Shown: one piece after another, positions 1-9,611 of the stretch
Position numbering within the stretch: position 1 is the stretch's first letter
How the letters are laid out: each line of letters opens with the position of its first letter
Assembly (NCBI RefSeq): GCF_009828065.1
Contig: NZ_WTYK01000001.1
Span: 434,001-498,000, forward strand
Length of the DNA: 64,000 bases
Source: Croceibacterium soli
GTDB taxonomy: Bacteria > Pseudomonadota > Alphaproteobacteria > Sphingomonadales > Sphingomonadaceae
Direction of reading: 5' to 3'
The notes under the pieces: model-generated
The model's input: only the letters and a program-made list of their open reading frames with translations
What the model was told of the DNA's origin: nothing
Database searches by the model: none
Translations under genes and position numbers: made by a program

Positions 1-1655
1 TGGAAGATCACGTACGGCGGCAATTGCGCCTCTGCGGCGAGTTGACGGCGCAGTTCGCGCAGCGCCTCGAACAGCGGATCGCCCAGGGGATTGTCACCCC
101 GGTCGCGTGCACGGCGGCCCGCGCGCTCGGGCGTCGGCGGCTGGACGATCTCCACGCTCTTCTCGCCCTTCAGGATCGCCTTGGCGTCGCCGCCGAGCCG
201 CAGGCCGCCGTGCTCGGTCGCCACCAGGCTGCCGCGGGCCTGCAGGGCGCGGGAAAGCGGCTGCAGCAGCCGCGCTTCCTCCGGGCCCACTATGCCGAAC
301 ACGCTGAGCTTGTCGTGCCCGCGCTGGACCACGCGATCGTCCGGCACGCCGGTCAGCACTTTCTGCAGATGACCGAAACCGAAGCTCTGGCCGGTGCGAT
401 AGACCGCGCTAAGGAGCTTGCGCGAAAGCTCGGTGGTGTCGATCACCCCCGGCGCCTGCAGGCAGTTGTCGCAATTGCCGCAGCTCTCCGGCGGTGCCTC
501 GCCGAAGTGGCGCAGCAGCACGGCGCGGCGGCAGCCGGGCGTCTCGACCAGCGTGGAGAGGGCATCGAGCCGCGCGCGCTCCCCGCCGCGGCGCGCCTCG
601 TCCACCTCGCCGAGCCGCTGGCGGGCCTGGGCGAAGTCGCCCGCGCCCCAGAACATCACCGCCTGCGCCGGATCCCCGTCGCGCCCGGCGCGGCCGGTTT
701 CCTGGTAGTAGGCCTCGATCGACTTCGGGATCCCCGCGTGGGCCACGAAGCGGACGTCCGGCTTGTCGATGCCCATGCCGAAAGCGATTGTGGCGACGAC
801 CACCATGTCCTCACTGGCGACGAACGCTGCCTGGTTGGCCGCGCGCACCTGGGGGTCCAACCCGGCATGGTAAGGCAGCACCGGCCGGCCCGTGCGCTCC
901 GCCAGCTGCTCGGCGATCCGCTCGACCTTCGCGCGGGTGGGGGCATAGACGATCCCCGGCCCCGGCTGCTCGGTCATCAGCCGCTCGATCTGGCGCACGG
1001 CGTTGTCGCGGTGGCGGATGGCGTAGCGAATGTTCGGCCGGTCGAATCCGGCGACGATGAGACCATCGGGGGGGATACCGAGCTGTTCGAGGATATCGGC
1101 CCGCGTGCGGGCGTCGGCCGTGGCGGTGAGGGCTAGGCGCGGCACGTCCGGAAAGCTGTCGAGCAGCGGGCGCAGCTTGCGGTAGTCGGGCCGGAAATCG
1201 TGGCCCCATTCTGAAACGCAGTGCGCCTCGTCCACGGCGAACAGGCCGATCCGGGTGGTCCGCAGCAGGTCCAGGAACTGCGGCTGGCTGGCGCGCTCCG
1301 GCGCTACGTACAGCAGGTCGAGCTGCCCGGCGCGGAATGCGTCCATCGTCTCGCGCCAGTCGGCATCGGCGCTGGTGAGCGTGGCCGCGCTGATCCCGTT
1401 AGCCCGCGCCGAGCGAAGCTGATCGTGCATCAGCGCGATCAGCGGAGACACCACCACGCACGTGCCGGCGAGCATCGTGGCCGGCAGCTGATAAGTCAGC
1501 GACTTCCCGGCGCCGGTGGGCATGACGGCCAGGGTGGAGCGGCCGCCGAGCACGCGATCGACGACGTCGGCCTGCACCCCGCGAAAATCGTCGAAGCCGA
1601 AGACCCGGCGCAGCGCCTCCCGCGCTCGATCCTGTTCCGCCACGGCCGATCCCAT
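1..1655 (-). CDS. recQ: ATP-dependent DNA helicase RecQ, C-terminus cut by window edge
   Basis: Superfamily 2 3'-5' helicase used in recombination and fork repair. About 551 codons are present, starting at the ATG at 1655. Visible in order: Walker A (TGAGKS) near residue 50, the DEAH box with the RecQ-specific extension ([20 protein letters not shown]), the helicase C domain ([11 protein letters not shown]), the zinc-binding cysteines ([10 protein letters not shown], then CGNCDNCL) and a winged-helix region. The reading frame is still open at base 1, just as an HRDC domain appears to begin (LPPYVIF). The missing part is probably about 50-60 residues, judging from the usual length near 600. 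It is transcribed away from the small lipoprotein gene that starts at 1808. Confidence 0.95.
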   Translation of the reverse strand, partial: MGSAVAEQDRAREALRRVFGFDDFRGVQADVVDRVLGGRSTLAVMPTGAGKSLTYQLPATMLAGTCVVVSPLIALMHDQLRSARANGISAATLTSADADWRETMDAFRAGQLDLLYVAPERASQPQFLDLLRTTRIGLFAVDEAHCVSEWGHDFRPDYRKLRPLLDSFPDVPRLALTATADARTRADILEQLGIPPDGLIVAGFDRPNIRYAIRHRDNAVRQIERLMTEQPGPGIVYAPTRAKVERIAEQLAERTGRPVLPYHAGLDPQVRAANQAAFVASEDMVVVATIAFGMGIDKPDVRFVAHAGIPKSIEAYYQETGRAGRDGDPAQAVMFWGAGDFAQARQRLGEVDEARRGGERARLDALSTLVETPGCRRAVLLRHFGEAPPESCGNCDNCLQAPGVIDTTELSRKLLSAVYRTGQSFGFGHLQKVLTGVPDDRVVQRGHDKLSVFGIVGPEEARLLQPLSRALQARGSLVATEHGGLRLGGDAKAILKGEKSVEIVQPPTPERAGRRARDRGDNPLGDPLFEALRELRRQLAAEAQLPPYVIF

Positions 1656-1807
1656 GCGGCGTTCTGTGGCAGATCGGGCGCACATACGGAACCGCCTGCC
1701 GCGCAATATTTGCGGACTTGCGCCGACCGTGCGCTCGACTAGCTTGCGCCCCGCGCGGGGCCGCTTCGCCGGGCCCGCCCCACGATAGCAAACAAGGGAA
1801 ACCTGCC

Positions 1808-2113
1808 ATGAAGAAATTTGCGCTCACCGCCTTCGCTTCGGCCGCCATCCTCGGGCTCGCCGCTTGCGGCGATTCGAACGACGCTTCGGAAGACGCGATG
1901 GCCGACAACGTCGAAATGCCGGCGGAAGACGCGATGGCCGATGCCGCGCTGCCGGAAGCCGATGCCGGCGCGACGAGCGACGCCGCCGTCGACGCCGCTG
2001 CCGAGCCGGCCGACACGACTGCTGCCGATGCCGCAGATGCTGCCGAAGATGCAGCAGCCGATGCCGCCGCGGCGGCCGAAGCGGCCACCGAGGCCGCCGA
2101 AGAAGGCATGTAA
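1808..2113 (+). CDS. Small polyanionic Ala/Asp/Glu-rich lipoprotein A
   Basis: A 101-residue protein with a lipoprotein signal peptide: MKK start, hydrophobic core, lipobox LAAC with Cys20. After the cysteine the chain is low complexity, almost entirely Ala, Asp, Glu and Thr, with no Lys, Arg, His or aromatic residue. The start is the ATG at 1808, chosen because it gives the signal peptide; an AAGGGA lies just upstream. It should be lipid-anchored on the periplasmic side of a membrane. It resembles the proteins at 2491 and 12684 in build. The function is unknown. A buffer or spacer role for the acidic tail is only a guess, and no domain is recognisable. Confidence 0.8.
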   Translation: MKKFALTAFASAAILGLAACGDSNDASEDAMADNVEMPAEDAMADAALPEADAGATSDAAVDAAAEPADTTAADAADAAEDAAADAAAAAEAATEAAEEGM

Positions 2114-2189
2114 GATCCGCCAGCCGGGCGGACGGGGCGCAATGGCTCCGTCCGCCTCGGCCTTCCTTACCAAGAAGCGAGCTATCCCG

Positions 2190-2420
2190 ATGACCGGCCG
2201 CACAATGCTGGTCGCAGCGCTGCTCCTGGCCGGCTGCGGCGAACAGGACAACGATCCGGGGCCTGGCGGCGTGACCGTCGGCGAGGCCCGCGCGCTCGAC
2301 GAGGCGGCGGAGATGCTCGAGCAGCAGCGCCTGCCGCAAGATGTGCTCGAGGGCGGCGAGGCTCAGCCGGAAGCAGAGAACCCCTCTCCGGCACCATCGT
2401 CCAACCCAGGTCCCGCCTGA
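2190..2420 (+). CDS. Small lipoprotein, hypothetical
   Basis: A 76-residue protein starting at the ATG at 2190. The first residues form a short lipoprotein signal (MTGRTMLVAALLLAGC) with lipobox LAGC. The mature part is acidic and Pro/Gln-rich (for example EAAEMLEQQRLP, then a PSPAPSSNPGPA tail) and has no recognisable domain. It lies 76 bases after the preceding lipoprotein on the same strand and may be co-transcribed with it. The weak upstream ribosome-binding site and short length keep the call moderate, but the clean lipobox supports a real gene. Confidence 0.65.
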   Translation: MTGRTMLVAALLLAGCGEQDNDPGPGGVTVGEARALDEAAEMLEQQRLPQDVLEGGEAQPEAENPSPAPSSNPGPA

Positions 2421-2433
2421 GCGTCAGGCAATG

Positions 2434-2466
2434 AAAAACCGGCCCGGGACTGCTCCCGGACCGGCT
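2434..2466 (-). terminator. Rho-independent terminator of lipoprotein B
   Basis: Read on the minus strand, a stem with arms CCGGTCCGGGA and TCCCGGGCCGG around a four-base loop is followed by TTTTT. It lies 25 bases after the stop codon of the gene at 2491-2760 and also separates it from the convergent gene ending at 2420. Confidence 0.8.
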
Positions 2467-2490
2467 CTTCGAACTCAGACGATACGATGC

Positions 2491-2760
2491 TTACATCGTT
2501 TCTTCGGTCGTGGTTTCGGTGGTCGTCTCGGTCGTGGCGCCGGCTTCGGCACCTTCCTCGGCAGTGTCCTCGGCGGTTTCGGCCTGGTCTACCATGGCGT
2601 CGGCCTGCTCGTCGGTGATCTGGCCGGCGTCTTCCATGGTGTCGGCCTGTTCCTCGACCACTTCGGTCTGCTCTTCGGCTGCATCCTCTGCACCGCTGTC
2701 GCAAGCGGCGAGACCGAGACCGAGCGCAATAGCCGACGACATAGCAATGATCTTCTTCAT
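2491..2760 (-). CDS. Small polyanionic Glu/Thr-rich lipoprotein B
   Basis: An 89-residue protein starting at the ATG at 2760 (MKKIIAMSSAIALGLGLAAC). A classic lipoprotein signal with lipobox LAAC precedes an acidic, low-complexity tail ending in Thr/Glu repeats (ATTETTTETTTEETM). The mature part contains no Lys, Arg, His, Phe, Tyr or Trp. A further 20 in-frame codons upstream would bury the signal peptide, so the internal ATG is preferred; a GGGGAAG element precedes it. It is closely similar in plan to the proteins at 1808 and 12684 and shares the Thr/Glu ending with the latter. No function is assignable. Confidence 0.8.
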   Translation of the reverse strand: MKKIIAMSSAIALGLGLAACDSGAEDAAEEQTEVVEEQADTMEDAGQITDEQADAMVDQAETAEDTAEEGAEAGATTETTTETTTEETM

Positions 2761-2838
2761 ACTACTTCCCCTTTGTGTTCGGACAGGCGAACTCTCCCGC
2801 CGTCCCTCCTTGTAAAACATGCGCCCCGGATAGGTATA

Positions 2839-3108
2839 TCACCGTACCGGGCGTTTGTGCAGCAGGTTGAGTGCCACGACCAGAACGGCCGCTCCGAGCA
2901 GCGGCAGAAGCAGCGATCCCAAGCGGTACTCGCCCGCCCAGAGGGCTGCACGGCCCAGCAAGGGCCCGAGCAACAGGCCCGCCAGCAACGCGCCGGCGAC
3001 ACCGCCTGCGATATTCGTCAGAGCGCCCCGCGAGCCCTGGATCTGCAGAATGACCGTCATCACCCAGCCGAGCACGGCCCCGACGACGATCATTAACAAT
3101 ACGCTCAT
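2839..3108 (-). CDS. GlsB/YeaQ/YmgE-type small membrane protein
   Basis: An 89-residue integral membrane protein with about three hydrophobic segments and glycine-rich loops (for example GALTNIAGGVAGALLAGLLL). It fits the transglycosylase-associated (GlsB/YeaQ/YmgE) family of small stress-related membrane proteins, although the fit is by overall pattern and not by a catalytic motif. The start is the ATG at 3108 (MSVLLMIVVGAVLGWV); 32 in-frame codons further upstream are hydrophilic and unlikely to be translated. It has its own short transcription unit between the lipoprotein gene and uppP, all on the minus strand. Confidence 0.7.
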   Translation of the reverse strand: MSVLLMIVVGAVLGWVMTVILQIQGSRGALTNIAGGVAGALLAGLLLGPLLGRAALWAGEYRLGSLLLPLLGAAVLVVALNLLHKRPVR

Positions 3109-3207
3109 TCCCACGTCCCTGAGAGCCCGATTAGGGCTTACAAAGCAGCAGCGGCTGGTTTGTTCCAGCCTTGCGTCGAGCCGAAGTTGCAGCGGCCCGC
3201 GCATGGG

Positions 3208-4017
3208 TCAGCCCAGAGCGAGCCAGGCGAGCGCCGCGCCGCCGAGAACGATGCGGTACCAAGCGAACGGGGCGAAGCCGTGCCGGCTGACATAAGCCAC
3301 GAACGCGCGGATCACGAGCAGTGCGGTGAGGAAGGCGGCGCCGAAGCCGAGCGCGATCTCGGTCCACGAAATAGCCGCCTCACCGGCGAGCAGGGTCGGC
3401 TCGTCCAGGATCTTGACCGTCGCCGCGCCCAGCATCGTCGGCACCGCCAGGAAGAACGAGAACTCCGCCGCGGTCTTGCGGCCGACGCCCATTGCCAGGG
3501 CGCCAAGGATCGTGGCGGCCGAACGGCTCGTGCCGGGGATCATGGCCAGGCACTGCGCGAACCCGATCGCCAGCGCCGTGCGCATCGGAAGTTCGGCCAC
3601 GCCGACTTCCTCGTCGTGCCTGACCGTCCGCTCCAGGAACAGGATCAGCGCGCCGCCGATCACGAGCGCGCTGGCCACCACCGCGGGGCTGCCGAGCATC
3701 ACGTCGATCGCGTCTTTCGCGATCAGTCCGATGACCGCCGCGGGAACGAACGCGAGCAGGATATTGCGGACGAACAGGAGCGAGCGCCGCTCACCCCGCA
3801 GCAGGCCTGTGCCCATCCCCCAGAACACCGACCAGTAGTTCACCACGACCGCGAGGATCGCGCCGAGCTGGATGACGATGTTGAACTGCCGCCACTGCGC
3901 CGGATCGTAGCCGAAGAAAGCCTGGGCCAGGATCAGGTGCCCGGTCGAGGATACTGGCAGGAATTCGGTGAGCCCCTCGAGGATACCGAGGAGGACGGCG
4001 GTCAGTGTGGTGTCCAT
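3208..4017 (-). CDS. uppP: Undecaprenyl-diphosphatase
   Basis: Integral membrane phosphatase of 269 residues that recycles undecaprenyl pyrophosphate to the monophosphate carrier for peptidoglycan synthesis (BacA family). Both signature regions are present. The Glu-rich motif near residue 14 carries an SSTGH (LEGLTEFLPVSSTGHL), and the PGTSRSAAT motif lies near residue 160. The remainder is a series of hydrophobic helices. Length and start are normal for the family. Overexpression in other bacteria gives bacitracin tolerance. Confidence 0.96.
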   Translation of the reverse strand: MDTTLTAVLLGILEGLTEFLPVSSTGHLILAQAFFGYDPAQWRQFNIVIQLGAILAVVVNYWSVFWGMGTGLLRGERRSLLFVRNILLAFVPAAVIGLIAKDAIDVMLGSPAVVASALVIGGALILFLERTVRHDEEVGVAELPMRTALAIGFAQCLAMIPGTSRSAATILGALAMGVGRKTAAEFSFFLAVPTMLGAATVKILDEPTLLAGEAAISWTEIALGFGAAFLTALLVIRAFVAYVSRHGFAPFAWYRIVLGGAALAWLALG

Positions 4018-4080
4018 GCCGCGCCGGTCTTGGCGGGCGGGGCGGCGAAGTCAAGTGAACCTGCCGCCCCGCCGCTGCCG

Positions 4081-6198
4081 TTACCAGATGCGGACGCGCT
4101 CTTCCGGCGGCAGGTAGAGATCGTCGCCAGGCGTGACGTTGAAGGCCTTGTACCAGGCATCGTGGTTGCGCACGGCGCCGTTGGTGCGGAACTCCTCCGG
4201 GCTGTGCGGATCGGTCAGCAGCCGCTGGCGCCCGGCCGATTCGCGCTGCGCCGAGCGCCAGACTTGCGCCCAGGCGAGGAAGAAGCGCTGGTCGCCGGTC
4301 AGCCCGTCGAGCACCGGTGCCTCCTTGCCGTTCAGCGACATGCGGTAGGCGCGGTAGGCCATGCTCAGCCCGCCGACGTCGCCGATGTTCTCGCCGAGCG
4401 TGAAGCGGCCGTTCACGCAGGTCTTGCCCTCGTCGTAGGGGCAGTACGTGTCGTACTGGGCGGCCAGCTTGTCGGCCAGGGCTTCGAACTGCTTGCGGTC
4501 GGCATCGGCCCACCAGTTCTTCAACGCGCCGGTGTGATCGTACTTCGATCCCTGGTCGTCGAAACCGTGGCCGATCTCGTGCCCGATCACCGCGCCGATG
4601 CCGCCGTAGTTGACCGCGGGATCGGCGCTTGCCCCGAAGAACGGCTGCTGCAGGATGCCGGCCGGGAACACGATCTCGTTGAACACCGGGTTATAGTACG
4701 CGTTCACCGTCTGCGGCAGCATGTGCCACTCGGTGCGGTCGACCGGCTGCCCGAGCTTCGAGCGGTTGTCCTCCGTCTCCCAGGCGATCGCCCGGACGCG
4801 GTTGCCCAGTGCATCGCCGTTCACGATCTCGAGGCCCTCGTAGGTCTCGAACTCGTCCGGATAACCGACCTTCGGAACGAAGGAGTCGAGCTTGGCCATG
4901 GCCTGCTTCTTGGTCGCCTCGGTCATCCAGTCGTTCTCTTCGAGACTGGCGGCCAGGGCCTTGCGCAAGTTGGCGACGAGTTCGTCCATCGCCGCCTTGC
5001 TCTCGGCCGGGAAATAGCGCTCCGCATAGATCGCGCCGAGCTGCTCCCCGAGTTGGCCTTCGGTCGCGTCGATTGCCCGCTTCCAGCGCGGGCGCTGCTC
5101 TTCCTGGCCCTGCAGGAACTTGCCGTAAAAGGCGAAGTTCGCCTCGTCGATCTCGCTCGGCAGGACGGAGGCGTGTTCGCTTAGGAACCGCGCAGCCATG
5201 AACGCCTTGACCGTGGCCAGCGGCGTTTCGGTGAGCAGCTTCATCATCGCCGGGGCGCCACCGCCGATCCCCGCCAGGGCCTCCGGCGTAAGGCCGTATT
5301 CCTCGACCTCCTGCGCCGTCGGCGGAATCTGCGAGACCAGGAACTCGTCGACCTGGCCGAACTGCGCCGCTTCCAGCAGGCGGGCGGCCGGGAACTGCGG
5401 CGCCAGAGCCAGCATCTCCGCCCGGGTCAGCTTGTTGTAAGTGATGTCGCGGTTGCGCAGCGCGGTGCGGTCCCACTCCAGCTCGGCCACTTGGCGCTCG
5501 AAGGCATAGACCGCCTCGGCCGTCGCCTCGGGCTCCTGGTAACCGGCCTTGCCGAGCATCGACGCGAGGTATTGCTTGTAGCGCTCCCGGATCTCCAGGT
5601 TGCGCTCGCTGTCGACCAGGTAATAGTCGCGATCAGGCAGCCCCATCCCGTCGAACCCGACGCTGACGATGTAGCGATTCGGATCCTTGGAATCGACCGT
5701 GACCCCGGCTGCAACGAGCGACGGGATGCCCGGCTCGGCAAACAGGGTGACGAGCCCTTCCAGGTCGGGCGCCTGGAAGATCTTCTGCAGGTAGGGCTGC
5801 GCCGGGGCGAGACCCGCCGCGTCGATCGCCGCGGTGTCGAGGAACGACTGGTAGGCATCGACGATCCGCCGCTCCTTCGAGCCCGGGGCAGGGTTCGACG
5901 CTACGAGATCGGCAACCAGCGCCTCCACGTCGGCAGTCGACTTCTCACGCAGGATGTTGAACGCGCCGAACCGGGTGTATTCCGCCGGGATCGGGTTCTC
6001 GCGCACCCACTTGCCGTTGGCATAAGCGAAGAAGTCGTCACCCGGGTCGACCGCCGGGTCGAGAGCCTTGGGGTCGAAGCCCCAGGTGCCGAAGTCCATC
6101 GTCGGCGTGGGCGCACGTTCCGCATCCTGCGCCGCTGCGGGAATGGCGAGTGCGAGCACCGCCGCGGAAGCGGTAAGCTTGAAAATCGTTCGGATCAT
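4081..6198 (-). CDS. M13 family zinc metallopeptidase (PepO/neprilysin-like), secreted
   Basis: A 705-residue periplasmic or secreted endopeptidase. The start at 6198 gives a Sec signal peptide (MIRTIFKLTASAAVLALA, cleavage after AAAQ). The N-terminal M13 domain begins at MDFGTWGFD, and the C-terminal catalytic domain carries the zinc motif HEIGH (VIGHEIGHGFDDQG) and the third-ligand motif ENIGDVGG. The family's usual C-terminal Cys-x-x-Trp is here VRIW, so the terminal cysteine is missing; this is common in bacterial members. An extra 28 in-frame codons upstream are rejected because they would precede the signal peptide. Confidence 0.93.
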   Translation of the reverse strand: MIRTIFKLTASAAVLALAIPAAAQDAERAPTPTMDFGTWGFDPKALDPAVDPGDDFFAYANGKWVRENPIPAEYTRFGAFNILREKSTADVEALVADLVASNPAPGSKERRIVDAYQSFLDTAAIDAAGLAPAQPYLQKIFQAPDLEGLVTLFAEPGIPSLVAAGVTVDSKDPNRYIVSVGFDGMGLPDRDYYLVDSERNLEIRERYKQYLASMLGKAGYQEPEATAEAVYAFERQVAELEWDRTALRNRDITYNKLTRAEMLALAPQFPAARLLEAAQFGQVDEFLVSQIPPTAQEVEEYGLTPEALAGIGGGAPAMMKLLTETPLATVKAFMAARFLSEHASVLPSEIDEANFAFYGKFLQGQEEQRPRWKRAIDATEGQLGEQLGAIYAERYFPAESKAAMDELVANLRKALAASLEENDWMTEATKKQAMAKLDSFVPKVGYPDEFETYEGLEIVNGDALGNRVRAIAWETEDNRSKLGQPVDRTEWHMLPQTVNAYYNPVFNEIVFPAGILQQPFFGASADPAVNYGGIGAVIGHEIGHGFDDQGSKYDHTGALKNWWADADRKQFEALADKLAAQYDTYCPYDEGKTCVNGRFTLGENIGDVGGLSMAYRAYRMSLNGKEAPVLDGLTGDQRFFLAWAQVWRSAQRESAGRQRLLTDPHSPEEFRTNGAVRNHDAWYKAFNVTPGDDLYLPPEERVRIW

Positions 6199-6356
6199 GA
6201 ACAGTCCCTGGTTCGCTAGAGCGCCCGCGTGCTGCGGCGCCAGTGAAGACGATGGCTTCTCAGATAGCCGAAACGCCGGCATGCAGTGCGCCGTTCGTCG
6301 GTTTCAGTTGATACCTGATCGATTAATGCAAGCTGAGGCGGCGCAGTCAAGCGCGC

Positions 6357-8147
6357 TCAGGCGGCTTCGACGTCCTGGAACTGCAGGGACGCGAGCCGGG
6401 CGTAGAGCCCGCCGGCCGCCTGCAACTGGGCATGGGTGCCTTCCTCGACCACGCGGCCGCCGTCCATCACCACGATGCGGTCGGCCGCGCGCACAGTGGC
6501 CAGGCGGTGGGCGATGACCAGCGTCGTGCGGTCCTTCATCAGCCGTTCGAGCGCCTCCTGCACCAGCCGCTCGCTCTCGGCGTCGAGCGCGCTGGTCGCT
6601 TCGTCGAGCAGCAGGATCGGCGCATCGCGCAGAAGGGCGCGGGCGATCGCCACCCGCTGGCGCTGCCCGCCCGAAAGCCGCGCGCCGCCTTCGCCCAGGA
6701 ACGTGTCGAGCCCCTGCGGCAGGGCTTCGAGGAACTCCGCGGCGTTGGCCGCCCGCGCCGCTTCCCAGATCGCCTCCTCGCTCGCGTCCCACTCGCCGTA
6801 GCGCAAGTTGTCCCGCGCGCTGGCAGCGAAGAGCGTCCCTTCCTGCGGGACGAGCGCCATTCGCCGGCGGATCTCGGCCGGGTCGGCACTGGTCAGCGGC
6901 ACGCCGTCGATGCGGATTGTGCCGAGTTGCGGATCGTAGAACCGCTCGGCCAGTTGGAAGATGGTCGACTTGCCGGCGCCCGAAGGGCCGACGATGGCGA
7001 CCGTCTCGCCCGGCTCCACGGTCAGAGTGAAATCGCTGACAGCCGCAATCTCCGGCCGCGTGGGATAGCGGAACGTGACGTGGTCGAACGACAGGCTGCC
7101 GCGCGGCGGCTGCGGCAGTGCCTGCGGCCGGGCCGGCGGGGCGATTTCTGGACGGGTGTGCAGCAGTTCGTTCAGCCGGCTGGCCGCACCGGCGCCGCGC
7201 AGCAAGTCGCCGTAGACTTCGGTCAGCGCGCCGAATGCGCCGGCCACGATCACGCCCGTCAGCACGAAAGCGGCGATCGTGCCGCCGGACAGCGTCCCTT
7301 CGGCGACCTGGATCGCGCCGCGCCACATCAGCAGGGTGATCGAACCGAAGATGAAGGCGATCACCACCACCGTCATCGAAGCGCGCAGGACGATGCGCTT
7401 GCGCGCGGTGGCGAAGGTCCGCTCGACGGCATCGGCGAAGCGCCGCTGCTCGCGCTCTTCCTGGTTGAAGCCCTGGACGATCTTCATCGCCCCGAGCACT
7501 TCGGAGACCATCGCTCCCACATCGGCCACGCGGTCCTGGCTCTCGCGGGAGACGTTGCGGACCCGGCGGCCGAACAGCGCCATCAGCGGGATCACGATCA
7601 CCACCACGCCGACCAGGTAGGCGGTCAGCAGCGGCGCGAGATAGAGGAGATAGCCGGTCCCGCCGACGACCATGATGGCATTGCGCAGCGCAACCGAGAT
7701 GGTCGTGCCGACGACATGTTCGATCTGCGCCGTATCGGCGGTCATCCGCGAGGAGATTTCCTTCGGGCTGTTCTCCTCGAAGAACCCGGGGGAGAGGTGC
7801 AGCAGGTTGCGCTGCACGGCCAGGCGGATGTCGGCGACCACGCGTTCGCCCAGCAGGCTGACGAAATAGTACCGGCTGCCCGTGCCGATCGCCAGGACGA
7901 CCACGATCAGCAGGAGATAGCGGAACCAGCGGCCGATCTCGGCCGGATCGCTGCCTTGCGTGAAGCCGCGGTCGATGATCAGCTTGAAGCCGGAAGGGAT
8001 CGCCAGGGTGGCCGCGGCGGTCACCGTGAGAGCGAGCAGCGCCAGCGCCATGAGCCGCGGGTAACGTGCCGCGGCGCGGAAGATCATCGCCAGCGGCCCC
8101 AGGTTGTCGGCGGGCGCTACGTCGGCGTGCTGAGGGCTGCGGGCCAT
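6357..8147 (-). CDS. ABC exporter, fused permease and ATPase
   Basis: A 596-residue half-transporter that should work as a homodimer (type IV ABC fold). Six transmembrane helices occupy about residues 25-315, and the nucleotide-binding domain follows, with Walker A GPSGAGKST, signature LSGGQRQR, Walker B ILLLDEATS and an H-loop (IAHRLATV). It is close to MsbA/LmrA-type multidrug or lipid exporters. The substrate cannot be read from the sequence. The start at the ATG at 8147 is preferred over an upstream in-frame one that lacks a membrane or ribosome-binding context. It is divergent from the PHA depolymerase gene. Confidence 0.93.
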   Translation of the reverse strand: MARSPQHADVAPADNLGPLAMIFRAAARYPRLMALALLALTVTAAATLAIPSGFKLIIDRGFTQGSDPAEIGRWFRYLLLIVVVLAIGTGSRYYFVSLLGERVVADIRLAVQRNLLHLSPGFFEENSPKEISSRMTADTAQIEHVVGTTISVALRNAIMVVGGTGYLLYLAPLLTAYLVGVVVIVIPLMALFGRRVRNVSRESQDRVADVGAMVSEVLGAMKIVQGFNQEEREQRRFADAVERTFATARKRIVLRASMTVVVIAFIFGSITLLMWRGAIQVAEGTLSGGTIAAFVLTGVIVAGAFGALTEVYGDLLRGAGAASRLNELLHTRPEIAPPARPQALPQPPRGSLSFDHVTFRYPTRPEIAAVSDFTLTVEPGETVAIVGPSGAGKSTIFQLAERFYDPQLGTIRIDGVPLTSADPAEIRRRMALVPQEGTLFAASARDNLRYGEWDASEEAIWEAARAANAAEFLEALPQGLDTFLGEGGARLSGGQRQRVAIARALLRDAPILLLDEATSALDAESERLVQEALERLMKDRTTLVIAHRLATVRAADRIVVMDGGRVVEEGTHAQLQAAGGLYARLASLQFQDVEAA

Positions 8148-8304
8148 GGCGCGCCGACTAGGCCCTGCGCCGCCTACTGGCAATGGTCTGGATCGGTGGA
8201 GATTGCGCGGGCGCACGCTTATGCCGCATTGCACAATAGCGCGGTTGCCACCATCTTGACGGTGCCGCCAGACCGAGCCGGCGGCGCTACTTAGGGATAG
8301 CGGG

Positions 8305-9540
8305 TTGCTCTATCACGCCTATGAATTCCAGCGCTCGCTGTGGGCCGGCGCCAGCGACTGGGCCGCGATCGGCGCCAGGGCGCTGACCAATCCGGCCCTG
8401 CCGGGCGGGTACTTCGGGCTCGGCCCGATGGTCGCCAGCGCGCTGGAGGTCTTCGCCCACGTCTACGAGCAGCGCGGCAAGCCGGAGTTCGGGATCGACT
8501 GGGTTGAGGCCGGCGGCGAACGCCATCCCGTGAGCGAGGACGTGGTGTTCGAGAAGCCCTTCGGCGGCCTGCGGCGCTTCCGCCGCGCCGAGCTGCCGGA
8601 CGACGCGCCCAGGCTGCTGATCGTCGCACCGATGAGCGGACATTACGCCACGCTGCTGCGTGGGACCGTCCGGCGGATGGTCGAGAACCACGAGGTCTGG
8701 ATCACCGACTGGGCCGACGCGAAGATGGTGCCGCTATCCGAAGGTCACTTCGATCTCGACGACTACATCGATTATCTGATCGAGTTTCTCCAGTTCATCG
8801 GCCCCGGCACGCACGTGCTGGCGGTGTGCCAGCCTTCCGTGCCGGCCTTCGCCGCCGCGGCGATCATGGGCGCGGAGAAGGACCCGTGCCGCCCGGCGAC
8901 GCTGACGATGATGGGCGGCCCGGTCGACACCCGCGCCAGCCCGACCAGCGTGAACGACGTGGCGATGGATCGGCCGCTGTCCTGGTTCCGCAACAACGTG
9001 ATTGCCACGGTGCCGATGAATTATCCCGGCGCCGGGCGGAAGGTCTACCCAGGGTTCCTGCAGCTCGCCGGCTTCCTCTCGATGAACCTCGAGAGCCACA
9101 TGATGAGCCACTACGAGATGTTCAAACACCTGACCCTCGGCGACACCGAAAGCGCCGCGGCGACCAAGGCGTTCTACGACGAGTACCTCTCGGTCTGCGA
9201 CATGACGGCGGAATTCTACCTCGAGACGATCGAGCAGGTGTTCCAGAAGCACTCGCTGCCGAAGGGCGAGTTCGTTCACCGTGGCAAGCCGATCGACCCC
9301 GATGCGATCCGGGACACCGCGCTGCTGGCGATCGAGGGGGAGCGCGACGACATCTCCGGCATCGGTCAGACCCGTGCCGCGCTCGACCTTGCCGAGCACC
9401 TGCCGCCCGAGAGGAAGAAGTACCACTTGGCCAAAGGCGTCGGCCATTACGGCATCTTCAACGGCAGCAAATGGCGCACCCGCATCGCCCCTGTGGTCGA
9501 GGACTGGATCCGCGCTCACTCCGGCGCCAAACCGCGCTGA
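8305..9540 (+). CDS. phaZ: Intracellular polyhydroxyalkanoate depolymerase
   Basis: A 411-residue cytoplasmic enzyme that mobilises stored poly-3-hydroxybutyrate. It has the alpha/beta-hydrolase fold of the intracellular PhaZ family: N-terminus LYHAYEFQRSLWAG, then IVAPMSGHYATLLRGTV, and the nucleophile region AVCQPSVPA. In the studied Ralstonia enzymes the Cys in this CQxS context, not a serine, is the nucleophile. The C-terminal His lies in KGVGHYGIFNG. The start is a TTG at 8305, the only in-frame candidate that keeps the conserved N-terminus; it follows TAGGGA by a few bases. No PHA synthase is in the window. Confidence 0.93.
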   Translation: MLYHAYEFQRSLWAGASDWAAIGARALTNPALPGGYFGLGPMVASALEVFAHVYEQRGKPEFGIDWVEAGGERHPVSEDVVFEKPFGGLRRFRRAELPDDAPRLLIVAPMSGHYATLLRGTVRRMVENHEVWITDWADAKMVPLSEGHFDLDDYIDYLIEFLQFIGPGTHVLAVCQPSVPAFAAAAIMGAEKDPCRPATLTMMGGPVDTRASPTSVNDVAMDRPLSWFRNNVIATVPMNYPGAGRKVYPGFLQLAGFLSMNLESHMMSHYEMFKHLTLGDTESAAATKAFYDEYLSVCDMTAEFYLETIEQVFQKHSLPKGEFVHRGKPIDPDAIRDTALLAIEGERDDISGIGQTRAALDLAEHLPPERKKYHLAKGVGHYGIFNGSKWRTRIAPVVEDWIRAHSGAKPR

Positions 9541-9556
9541 TGTCCTCCACCCCCAA

Positions 9557-9580
9557 CCCCCTCCTCTGAAGAGGAGGGGG
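9557..9580. repeat. Perfect 24-bp palindrome, shared terminator between phaZ and polA
   Basis: Arms of 11 bases (CCCCCTCCTCT and AGAGGAGGGGG) flank a GA centre in the gap between the convergent phaZ and polA genes. The same palindrome occurs at 43352-43375 and, shortened, at 43716-43737; a long-loop version is at 21705-21752. A CCTCCACCCCCAA stretch precedes it here, as in the other copies when read on the matching strand. It probably acts as a bidirectional terminator and belongs to a REP-like family. Confidence 0.75.
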
Positions 9581-9611
9581 CTTAGGCGCGGCGCCCTGCG
9601 GTCGCGCTTCG